Source: Rhytidiadelphus loreus (taxonomy: Eukaryota > Streptophyta > Bryopsida > Hypnales > Hylocomiaceae). Taken from it: a stretch of DNA of 64,000 bases. This document shows positions 12,877-24,585 of the stretch, one piece after another. The position numbers and the translations under genes were made by a program. Every line of letters starts with the position of its first letter. Position 1 is the first letter of the stretch. The DNA is taken from contig OX344762.1 in assembly GCA_947034895.1 (NCBI GenBank), forward strand, positions 72,534,981-72,598,980, read 5' to 3'. The notes under the pieces are model-generated. The model was given only the letters and a program-made list of their open reading frames with translations, was not told the origin of the DNA and searched no databases.

Positions 12877-13767
12877 TTAACCCCTAAAGGACCAGGACCA
12901 TTCTTCTGTCAAAAACTACTCAAAACTGTCATTTCTATAGCATTCATTCAAAAATACAAAAGAAAATACTTTTTTTAGAATATAACCGTAGCATCTTGTA
13001 CTTTACTAGTCGATGATCATGTGGTAAAAATTTCATGGAGTTTGACTATACAGATTGAAAGATATTAGCATTCAAAGTTGAAAAAAGAAAGTTTTTTTGA
13101 ACACTTGCCTGCAATTTCAAATGACTTTGAATGCCATTTGTGGAATTCTTTTGCACCATGAACCTTGAATTAAAAATTTTGTGTTGAAGAATTGAGTTGA
13201 AAGTCTAAAAATAAATAAAAAATAAAAAACATGCTTGAATTTCATTCTTTAAAAAATTGTTAAGTAGAAGTAGGTCCAAGATTGAAAGAAAAACTAAATC
13301 GTTAATAGCTCTAAAATGGGATTGAAACACAATCATCTCAGTGGTGAGATTGTTCTAAATAGAAAACTTAACCTTGTCGAACAATTTTTTTTGAAAAATT
13401 GTGAAAATTGCATTCAAAATTCAATCTTATAAGTTATTTTTTCAAGAAGATGCTCAAATTGCCCGAAAAACAAGATTGTTCATAACTTTCACATTACTAA
13501 TCCAAATGGAATGAATCAAAGCTTCACATGTAGACAAAAATATGATCTTTAAGAAGAAAAAAATTGAAAAATTAATTTCAAATTTTTGTAGATTTATTTT
13601 TCTGCCCAGTGACGTGAAAATTATGTTTAAGATGCCATAACTTTTGTTCCTGCGCACCATTTGAAATAAAATTTATATTCCCCAAAAGCTAATAAGCTTT
13701 TCTATCTTATGAGAAAGTTTCAAAAAGTTTCATAAAAAATTGAGATCATAGGACCTTTCGGGGTTAA
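12877..13767. mobile_element. TTAA-flanked inverted-repeat element E3
   Basis: Left end TTAA CCCCTAAAGGACCAGG; right end CCTATGGTCC-type sequence inverted as CATAGGACCTTTCGGGG TTAA. Both borders carry TTAA. About 0.9 kb. Inverse orientation relative to E1: its segment around 13,480-13,560 is the complement of that around 11,160-11,240. Confidence 0.7.
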
Positions 13768-14039
13768 AGTTTGGACCAAAAACACATAAATCTCTACTCC
13801 ACGGGGGAGTCACTTAGTGTGCATATTAGAAACCATGTGAGTTCTAAAATAGGATACTATATATTTATTATGCCTAAATTTTTTTTTTAAATTATATTAA
13901 TATAGGGTATGTAGAATTACATGTAGGATATTATAAGTAATATCTAGGGTTATGTTTAATACTATGTATTAAATTTTATGTAGAAAAAAAATAGGGGGGC
14001 CAATAATATGTGGGAAAAATAATTTTGTAGAGTGGGTAC

Positions 14040-14977
14040 TTAATCCCTAAAGGTCAAAGACTATGTTCTCACCAAAATTGCTCTAAATTGCCATTTCTAA
14101 TACAAGTACCAAATTTTAGAAAAAAAACATTTTTGGACAAATGTAACCATAGGATCTTATAGTACACTAGTTTGAGAAGTTGTGGAAAAAAATTCAGAAT
14201 TTTTTTCTATGTGGATTGCAAGATAATAGCGTTTGAATGCACAAAAATCCTTTTTTTGTCCCTGCAAAAATTTGGGCAGCTGTACTTCCATTTGCCATTT
14301 GCAAAAATTTCCAAAATGGTGGTTACCCTTTGAATTCATTCTTCACGGCAAGTTGGCTACATGCTTGAAAATTTTTAGATCATTTGGAATTGCACAACAT
14401 CTAGGAAACAAATAGTAAATAGAGAGAAGTAAAGAATGTTTCAAATTACAAAATTGTTAAGAATTTAGATATGGAATTGAAAAATGTCAATCCCAACAGT
14501 TGTAATGTTGTAATAAACAATCTACAGCTAATGTATTTTTATTTTTTTTCAAAAATATTGAAAACTAAGTTAAATAAAGGACTTCAAAGTTTATTTTGGA
14601 GTACAGATTCCATAACTACCCTCAAACTAAGAATCCTCATAACTTTCTTCTCATTAATCAAAATATAATGATTTAAAGCTTTATGCATATATATAAATCT
14701 AAAAAAACAATTTCAATTTTTTATTTTATTTAAGAGTGATTTTAAAAGAATTTTTTTTAGCTGCCTAGGCTGCCCGCCAACCAATGAAAATTACATATCA
14801 TGTAGTAACTTCTTAACCATGTAGTCAAAAGTTATGAAATTTTTTGGGCCTTAAAGCTATTCTTTGGACACATCTTTTCTGAAAATTTTAAAGAAAAAAA
14901 TAAAAACTTCGTTTGTAGTGAGTTGCCCAAAATCACTTTATTGTCAAAAAAACGGTGTTTGGTCCTTTAAAGGTTAA
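14040..14977. mobile_element. TTAA-flanked inverted-repeat element E4
   Basis: Left end TTAA TCCCTAAAGGTC; right end TTTGGTCCTTTAAAGG TTAA. About 0.94 kb with no coding frame. Close relative of E2. An additional copy of its right terminus (TTTGGTCCTTTAGGAGTTA) occurs at about 15,600-15,648 without a matching left end, indicating further decayed copies between E4 and E5. Confidence 0.7.
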
Positions 14978-15887
14978 TGTCCTCAAAGAAGAGATGGACA
15001 AAAAATGACACATTATTTGTTCCAAATTATCCATAAACCTTGAATGAAGAGTTGTAACTGCCTCAAGAGTTATTTATAAAGTCCTTTAAAGTCACTTAGA
15101 ATTTGAAGAATCTATCATGAATTTTGCTTTAATATACTCTTATTGCATTGTATTCATTAGAATATATTGTAGATGATTAGCAATAAGTTGTTTGACACAA
15201 CTAAAGTGCATTGTTTATAGTTTGTGAATGTATTTGTTTAGCCATAGTGCATTCATTCAAACATATTGTACTTTAGTTTTCAATAACTATAAAAGAAATG
15301 GTTTGAAGAAAAGTGACAAAAGAATAAAGAATTTAAGGATAAAAAACAATAATAGGAAAAAAATCATACAACAACTATTAGCTCTAATTTTTAAATCTAA
15401 TATAGGGGCCAAAAAATTGAATTCAAAAGTGTATTATAAATAATACAGGGTGCTATAATAAATGACAGTTTAGAATTTTTGGTATATTAAATTACAAAAT
15501 ATTAGGTAATAGCCCCCCATAAAATATCCCCCAATCTCATATATATACTAAACCTCTAAACTAGTGACCCCCCCGAGCTCTATTCACACGTACCTGCCCA
15601 AAATTTCTATGTTGCCAAAAATGCAGTTTGGTCCTTTAGGAGTTATATTTTCCTTCCTACAAAGACTTGCATCTTAAACTAAAAATGGACTTGGCGTGAC
15701 AAGTTCAAGAATGTTATGTATATATATTCTTTACAATATATACCTTCAAACAACAATTTTTATTTTATATATATAAATTTCATTGTTTATATCATATGTT
15801 GACATACTCACATTCTCCTTTGGTTCCATATTTTTAGTCTCTTTTTATAGTAAATTTTGAAAGTATTAAGGATTTAATAACAATTAT

Positions 15888-18287
15888 TTAACCCCTCGAG
15901 TCCTAAGGCCAATTTGCTATCAAAACACATCTCAAAACTACTACTTTCAATGCAAACAACAAAAATTTTAAATATTTTTTTCCATATCCAATCATGGGAT
16001 CTTGCACTAGGTTAGTAGGAAAATGTTTGGAAGAAATTTCAAAAACTTTGACTATATCGATCACAAGATATAAGCATTCAAAGTCTAGGTACTTTACTAT
16101 ACTTTGTAATATATATTTTGAGGTCTATTTAGCTATTGTTTCACAATAGATATGCCCCTATTTTTTTTCCTACTTCAACTTTTCGCCCATTTTCTTACCC
16201 CCTATGATAATTAAAATTGAAATTAGAGGCATTTAAACATGTCCCTATCAGTGTAATTCAAAAATTTATATGTGATTTTAGAGTTGATTAGTACAATATG
16301 TACACTCTAACTACTATTGAATACAACCCGGGGTACAACCTACACAAATAATATATATACTAGACATCGTACATCAAACATTTCATACAAATAAATCATA
16401 CATGTACAATAAGAGAAAAGAAACACAAAAACTGAAAATCCCACAACTAGTATTACATTGGCTAAGCCTAACTTATGTAATGTGTCCTTGAAAACCACCT
16501 GCCACAAATTTGAATTGGAGTGAACAAACAAGATAACAATCCAAAATGAGACATTGCTCATTAATTTGTCTATATGCAAATGAAAAATGGAAGATCCTCA
16601 TGCGGATTTTTTCCTTCCCTATTAGTAGACCTATTAGACTATCCCTTGTGTAGATTTACAAATTATGTACTATAGATCATTACTATGCACTATATAGTAG
16701 TTGTAATATAGTATGCTTCAAAAAAGTGATGTTCTAGTAATTTAAAATATTTTTTTAATTATTAGCTTCAACATTTAAATATACCCTATAGTAAGTCTTA
16801 CATTGTTTTTAAAGTAATTGCTACTGAGATGTACCCGGGGTTTAAAGTGAAGAGAAGAGATTTTTTGTTCCTATTTTGATTAGATTGCAAGGCTTTGAAT
16901 CCTCTTAACTTAAAATTTTTTGCACTACAAATTGTAAATTTTTATTTTTGTATTTTGAAGAATTGACATGCAAGTTAAGACTTTTTTTTAAATCTTGTAA
17001 TTTTCACTCTTGAAAAAACTGTTAATCCAAGTAGAAACAAATTAGAAGGAAAACAAAGTTCTTGACTGCTCTAAGATGGAATTGAATCATATTAATTCCA
17101 ATAGTGTGATTGTTCTTGAAAGCAAACTAAACCATGTGCATCTCTTATTTTAAAAAATTGTTAAAATTGAGTTAAGAATTGGATCCAATACACTCTTATA
17201 GTCTTATCTCAAAAATTTGCTAAGATTGCCCACAATAAGAAGCTTCATAACTTTCACATCACTTATTCAAATGGAATGAATCAAATATTTCCACAAAGAC
17301 AAAAATATAATCTATAAGAAATAAATTTAAAGAAAATTTATTTCAAGTTTTACTTATTTTTTGTTGCCCACCCTTGCTGATTTTATGCTTAATTATAGCA
17401 TAAATTTTGCTTTTAAGCATTGGGGTGATTGCAAGAAAGACCGAACGATTTTGGTAGCATTTGGTCAAAAACTGCATTTTTTCTGCCCGGTACTACGAGT
17501 ACTATGAGTACTACAAAACGGAGCAATCTCAACCATTGATCTGAAAAATCAACGGCCAATAGTACTTTTGAATACCTAATAATATTGAAACAATACTACT
17601 TGAAAAAAATGACAGTTTGTCACAAAAAGTAGATAAAATTAAGTATAAATTAATAATAATTAAAAAATCATGAATAAAAAAAAACTAAAAATTGGCCATT
17701 TGTAAAGACTTGATAGTGATTACATTTCACCAAAAACTAAAAGTTGAAACCATCATGAATGTTTAAAGCACTGTGCACAAGGGACCCCTATTCACATGGA
17801 TGTTGAGGACAAAGAATTGTGTTTTTTTGAATGCCCTTTGGTGGGCACATGCTCATCTAGTGTAGGAATAATCCACAAAAAATTCAAGTGAACATCATAA
17901 TTTTTGGATGCTTCACAGTACTAAAACCCCCTAAACCACAAAGTGTGACAAATTAGCTAAATTGACATTTAATTATAAAATTATTTTTCAGAATTTATGA
18001 AAAATAATGAATCTCATGATTTCTCAATTAGCCATGTTCAATAAAAATTTCAAGTCCATCAGCTTCATTTTCTGAAAGTTATGATTGATGGCAATTCAAT
18101 CTCTTCAATTGTGATGCCTCATAGGACCGGCCTTTCTTGCAATCACCCATTGATTAAAATAAAAACTGTATTCCCAAAAATCTAATCAATTTTCCTATCT
18201 TCAAAAAAGGTTTAAAAAATCTTGCCAAAAATTGAGATCATAGGTACCTACCTAAACCAGAAGGATTCTTAAGACTTTAGAGGTTAA
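15888..18287. mobile_element. TTAA-flanked element E5, enlarged by nested insertions
   Basis: Left end TTAA CCCCTCGAGTCCTAAGG; right end GGATTCTTAAGACTTTAGAGG TTAA. Internal sequence at about 17,160-17,300 matches the E3 interior. At 2.4 kb it is much longer than its relatives because other DNA has inserted, including the element at 17,423-18,148 and probably a second one between about 16,085 and 16,850 whose ends I could not fix. Confidence 0.6.
17423..18148. mobile_element. Terminal-inverted-repeat element nested in E5
   Basis: Left end GGGTGATTGCAAGAAAGACC; right end CCGGCCTTTCTTGCAATCACCC reads inverted as the same sequence with two or three changes (over 18 bp). Both sides carry ATTG (17,419-17,422 and 18,149-18,152), a likely target duplication (possibly CATTG). 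726 bp, no coding frame. The superfamily is not obvious. Confidence 0.8.
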
Positions 18288-18610
18288 TTCATGTAACATT
18301 CTAATGATTCTATTTTTAAAGAACAATGTGTCTTTACGATTGCAAGAGAAGTTGATGTTGATGTTAAATAGAAATCAATGTATTATAAGATACTTTATCC
18401 TAACAAAATATGCTAAACATTTTGTAAAAAATTCAAATTTTTTTATCTCATAATGAAAAACAATTATGAAGTGTTGGTGATTTATAAAAAAATACATCAA
18501 GTTTTAGAAATTTCACAAAACTGAAGATTTTTCACAAAATCATCACTATTTATATATGTAATATATAATGGCATATGTACGGTATATGTAATGGCAGTAA
18601 CTGCCAATTT

Positions 18611-19133
18611 TGAGCTCATTGTGACAAACTATCACTAAGCTCAAAAAAAATTAATTAATTTTTTAACTCCCTCCCAGATCCCCTAGGTTTTAGAAAAATT
18701 ATTAATTAAAATTAATTTTTGAATTTTTCGTCCCCCCCTCCCCTTGTTTGTAATTTTTTGAACAAGTATACAATGGCAAACAATATGGGACAATGAAAAC
18801 TGTATCCCGTATCAATATCCCGTATCCGTATTTCTATCTATACATGTATTTGTACACATACACATACACATATTGAATTTCCAATATCAAGTACTATATT
18901 CATACAATATCTGTAACCGTACTCTGATTCGTATTTGTATATTGTATCCATGTTCGTATTTGGATGGATGGCTTAGATTAAATCTCAAAGATCAATGGCT
19001 TAAATTTTTTTGAAAAATCAATGACGATTTCAAAGGTAAGCATTTTAAAATAAAAAAAATCAACGGCCTTGAAAATTTTTGAAGGAGGAGGGGGGCAACT
19101 AATACCTTTACTCACTCTTTTGGGTACATTGTC
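18611..19133. repeat. Dispersed repeat R, copy 1
   Basis: About 520 bp that recurs at 49,749-50,290 in the same orientation. Shared landmarks are an imperfect palindrome around TGAGCTCATTGTGACA, the block TTTTTTAACTCCCTCCCAGA, a C-run (TCCCCCCCTCCCC), a stretch of TATCC/GTATC-type short repeats, and the end GCAACTAATACC...CTCACTCTTTTGGGT. Non-coding; probably a transposable element, but the borders are uncertain. Confidence 0.65.
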
Positions 19134-22100
19134 ACACAGAGAGAGTATTTGATATTTGTGTCACTTTAAGTGCAAAGAATATAGAATTATTTTTTTTTGC
19201 CAAATCCTTCATCCCCCTTGGATCCATGCGTTCTCACAACCTACTTTATTAATAAATTATCAATGCTTCTGATTTATAGTGCACAACAATGAGGCTAGTA
19301 ATCAATGCCTTTGTAGTATTCAATATAAAATCTTGCAAATATGTAAATAAATATAAATACATATACGGATATACCAAATAAAAAACCATTCATAAATTAA
19401 GGTTATTGTAAAGTTTAGAAGTTTTGGATAGAGAAAATTCATATGAATTATAAAGGTGCTCAAAATTTTCAAATTTACATGGAGTGTGTCTTATTTTCTT
19501 AAAATTATTGAATTGAAAATTGTGGTAGACTGTTATGAAAATATGAATGTAACATTTGTGATAATCATATTATTTAATATTTGGAAATTTGATAGGAATC
19601 ATAGGATACTGTATTAAAGTTTTTTAAATATAATAGTATCCATCCAATTAACAATTACATTAAGTCTTTCAATAGCAATAATTTTCAAGTAGACTAAAAT
19701 TTACTAATTTTTTTTATAAGTTGAACTTTAGTCCTTAATTAGGTTGTTTGTTTGTTTTGTTTATTTTGTTTGTTTGATACACTAAGATCTCTTGGATTGT
19801 ATGTCTTCCAATTGCGTTTTTTGTACCACCCGACACTCTCCGCAATGGAGGGTGCATGGACTTTGTTTTGTGGCATTTGGACCTACAATGTGAAAGTCAT
19901 TGAACTTTAAAGTTTTTATGAATTAAAAAATTAGAAAATTACTTTTACTTTTATTTAAAGAAATTGAAGAGGGCTTAGCCATTACTTTTGAAATCTTCAT
20001 GGTTGTGGCAATTGCACATGGCACACTAGTCTATACTTCAATCCTTGAAAGGCCCTTGGGTCCTTCTAAATGACCCATATTTTGCCTTAATGACTCTAAA
20101 TGTCCTTCTAAATGACTCTTTAATTGTTGTTTAATAGATGAATTATGATACATTGTTATTTACGTACTATTATGATCATTAATTTACTTTGTATTGAAAA
20201 GTATTTGGTCAATGTTGTTTTGATCAAATACCACCAAATTCATAATATATTATATGACTGCAAAAGACTTTTAGACCCTTAAAGGGTTAAATGAGATTGT
20301 TTGACGTTTGTTATGGTGAGATTTCCACAACCATGCATCCCTTGGTCATGTTCTTGGTGTTGTCAGAAATCCCTCTTCAAGGAGGGGTGCATGGCCTTTG
20401 TTTTGTGTCATTTCAATTTACGACAAAATTAGAAGATATTGAAGTTTGAAGTTTTTATGAATTAAAAATTAGAAAATTCTCTTATTTTACTTTTATTATA
20501 TTGTGGCAACACACAAGGCATATTAGTTTGATTGAAATTATCTTTATGATCAAAATGAAGTTCAAATATGAAAACTTTTAAAAATGAAGAAAATACACTA
20601 TACCTTATAAGTATTTTGTTACCCGAACCCTTGTGAAAAATCTGAAAACAATAAATGCACCTTGGATTTTCTTCCATATATAAATGAAGAGGCCATAAAT
20701 TGTTTTTATTTTAGAATTTTAATTTTAATAATATCTTTAAAAAATTTACTTCTAAAAAAGACCGAGTACAACATATCAATAATTAGAGTTTTTTTTTTAT
20801 ATTAACCTTTAAAATTTTGAGCAACCAAAAATGGATTGATCCATTTTAGAATGGCCATTTTTAGGCTTGGAAATGTGAAGAGTTACTTCAACTTGGGTTC
20901 TTATGAAGAGAATCAAGTTAGCTATCAAGTAGTGTATTTAGATTTAGAATAAGATTCACTATTGAATTTAAAAAAAATTCCAAAGCATGGTTGGTCTAAG
21001 GGTTTTAGCAAAGAGTCATTGGATGGACAAACTCTAACCAATGAGGCAAGGCATGTGTTCATGGGTGGGTAGGGTCAAAATTATGACTAGCCTATGGTAT
21101 GGGAGAAAGGTGGTTGGAGACTTTTGGTGTACTTTTAGAGGCAACACATGGCAAGCTATGTGAGGAACATCTTTGGAAAAAAATGTTCAAAACAATTTGA
21201 AGTGGAAGTGTAAAGAGGATTGACAATGATGACGCTTGGAATTGGCTCATGGGTTCCTAGCTTAGATTGTTCATGATCCTTTTTCAATGAGTTGCCTAAT
21301 AGTGGTTTAGACTTGGAGTGGCAATGGCTTCTCCTTTTTTTTAAGTCTACCCAGTTTAACTATTGGAATACACATCTTACACATCTTGCACTTGGATTAC
21401 ATCTGTTTTTCAATTTTTTTTCTTGTTGTGTGTCTTTTCTTGCACTCTTTCATTCTACAATATTTGATCATAAATTTAACCCACTAAGGACCGGTCAACC
21501 ACTTTCTGGTCGATTTTGGTACTTTTTGTCTCCTACAATTTGTAGAACATTTGATTTCCAAAAACTTAAAGAGGAACGCATTTAAAGTGTCTTCATACAC
21601 TCCTAACAAAACCAATTTCAAGAGAATATGTGCAAAAATGAGTGAGTTGTGCTTGTTCAAACTTGAAATAGCCTGACCCTTCATATTGGGGTTTTCAATG
21701 AAAAATGTATATTTATTTCAAAGGACAACTATTTATGTGTGTGAAGGAATTAGTTGAAAGGTTTTGGGTCAATTTCTGGACGATTTACGCAAATTTATGC
21801 CCAATTGTAGCAAACCCTAGTTTTGCACTAGTGCCAAAGGCTATTTATGGCACATCAATCTTTGAAGAGTTATTACAAAGATGTAAACCGTTGGATCACT
21901 TTCATTTTTTGTGTGGTTCAAGAATCTATCCCATGGAATTTATCTATTCAATCCGATCTAAAATTACATCTACCAAGAGGACACAAAATTGCACTTTTTT
22001 GGAATTGTATACAAAAACCACACCCGCCCCTCAAATCGACCACAAACGTTAATGGGTTAAGCTCCACATTTGTAACAAATCTTCCATTTATCTCATAATT

Positions 22101-23924
22101 TTTCCAATTTAACAATGAAGTGGTCACTAATGCAAGACCATTTTTTCACTCATTTTTGGTTTCAAAAAATACAAAACTTGTTTTCATGCATGTGGGACTT
22201 GATTACCTTGAGAATGAGCATAGGATGCCAACTTTCTAAAATGTTATGTGTCTAAAAGACCCAGGCAAAGCACAATTTTAGCTATGCCAAAGCATTGATT
22301 TCCTTGAAGTACCCTTCACTTTTACATTATTATAATCGTGCAATCTATGTCTTGAATGGAAACTAAACTTTGTAGAAATGATAAGGACTTGATTTTCTAC
22401 AAGATCCTATGATTAATTTTGCCTAAAAATGGCTCTTCTTACTTTGAGCTTCAACTCTTTGTAACTTACAAAATCAAGATCCAAAACACCTTGAAAATGG
22501 CTTAAATTTTTTAGGGTTATACAAAATGTAAGTTTATCAATCCACATACTATTCTAATTGAAAATCTTAAGAAAATAAACTAGAATGCAACCACGTAGTG
22601 CAATTGCTTGTTGAATAGAAATTACTAGATAATATTTCATGTATATACCTTACAACAAAGAAATTCAAAACACTTCATTTAGGAATAGAATTTATAAAAT
22701 ATTTTTCTTGTTTTGAATCATACAAAGTTACAAACACTATTGAAAATCTAGTAGAAGAAGACCAACAAAAAACCCATGAGAAGGCCTACATGTGGTCTGA
22801 GTTGCCATGTGGATCTTTTCATGGTTTTAAAAAAAAATTTACACCTCGAGATTTACACACGACAACTTAGACCATGTTTCTATTAATGAAATACTCAACC
22901 ATCTCAACAAATGAATGTATTTGGCTCCTCATCAAGTTTGACCATTATGGGAAACCAACCATTTCAAGGAAAATAATATTGTGACTACTTTAGGTGAGTA
23001 AGATGACCATTATGGATGTACTTTTGGTTAGTTTTGGTGTAGCTTAGAGAGACTCTTGTGGGCCATTTGGATAGCACACTTAAAAAATTCATGACAATTT
23101 CATAATTTATCAAAAAAATATAATTCCAATTGCTCTTGCCTTTTTTTTTTGTCTTTATGAAAAAGAAGAAGTAAATTTTCACAATTCCACCCCCTCTATT
23201 GGGCTAATTTACCTTCACATACACCACTAACTAACTTACTATCATTTATTTAACTATAGTATGATAAACACATTCCTTTTTGTAAATATTTCCTCCAAAA
23301 TGGTTTACAATCTAACTTAGAACAAAATTCCATATATGTGGATTCACATCTAAAAGAAATCACTTAAATATTGAAACTTACTCTATATAGTAGTAACTCT
23401 TTAGAAATTTTCATTTCATGCATATAAGGTTGATACCCTCGAATTGCCACTTTTTGCTATTGTGCCTAATTACTATTATTACCATTATTAGACCGGTCAA
23501 TTTTTCATATTTTCATAGTGTTGACAAGTGAAATTAAAGGGGGTTCCAATACACCAAAGAACATGGCATTTGGATACATATGCAAAAGTTATGAAGGGTC
23601 ATAGTAGATGTTCTAAAATAATTTCTTTGACATACATACATATTGATTTTGAAGATGTACATGGAGTGAGGATGGTGGAATTTTGGGTGTACCCACCTTG
23701 CCTACATGAAGGTCTAATTGACACTCTAAATTGATTTTCCCTGTCAGATTCTCATGGATCCACGTCACTTCACACAAATGAGAAGGTGACATGTGGCACT
23801 CCTTCACAAAAATCACTTAATTATTTCCAACTCTGACCTTCACTTAGGTGTCGGCCTCTGGAACCGCAAATTAATTAACCAGACCAGACAAGTCCCCCAG
23901 CAATCAAGGCTTTCCAATCTCTTT
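19134..23924. other. AT-rich intergenic DNA upstream of the receptor-kinase gene
   Basis: No supported gene. Two diverged direct copies of a ~130-bp segment lie at about 19,840-19,970 and 20,375-20,500 (shared blocks GGGTGCATGG...CTTTGTTTTGTG and GTTTTTATGAATTAAAAA). Open frames reach 115 codons near 21.7-22.1 kb but show no recognisable motif. Confidence 0.5.
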
Positions 23925-23930
23925 TATAAA
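23925..23930 (+). promoter_or_regulatory. Possible TATA box of the receptor-kinase gene
   Basis: TATAAA at 23,925-23,930, followed by GC-richer DNA that leads to the first coding ATG at 24,586. If used, it implies a 5' leader of roughly 630 bases (perhaps spliced) containing several upstream ATGs. Weak evidence: such hexamers are common in AT-rich DNA. Confidence 0.25.
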
Positions 23931-24585
23931 AAAAATTTCCTTCCTTTATTTTTTTTGCCTCTTTCCAAAGGAATGATTGTTCATCCCAATCAACTGAATA
24001 GGTAGCCCCAATAATTAGAGCTGGGTCCCGGACTCCCGGGACACGAGAGGGACCAGGTCCTGCAGCACTCGATCACAACAAGCTCACCGTCCCTCACTCA
24101 AACTTCTTCTTCACCGCTGCGGCACACTCAGTCCGTGGCCGGGACCCTGAAAGTCAAATCCATTGCAAGCATCCAGCTCACACACACAGTCTCACACACA
24201 CGCGAAAAAACAAAAAAATTTAAACGAAAACCACAATCAGGAAAAAGTACCGATCTGCATCCCCAAGATCCCGCCTCAATTATTTACTATGAATGGGTGA
24301 TAATTCGAAGTGACGGTTGCTGTCAACTCCGCCTCATCAAGTCTCTGGGTGCCTTGTTGCTGCTGTCACAGAAGCTCCGCTTGGAGCTGTCCCTTCCCAC
24401 GGCCTGAAAACTTTTCTTTGAATAAGAATTTGGGGCGTGACGACAAGACTCACAGCTCCGGGCACGAACTAGCGCGTGAATGTAGATCATGTTGTTGGAA
24501 TTGGAGGGTGTATTGGAAACTTAGTACGCAAATTCAAGACCTGGGGGAGCCAATGTGAGTGGAGAGATTGGCATTCGCGGAACAA

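Noticed and set aside
10898..14977. CCCTAAA/TTTAGGG motifs as interstitial telomere repeats
   Set aside because: They occur once per element border as inverted termini next to TTAA, never in tandem.
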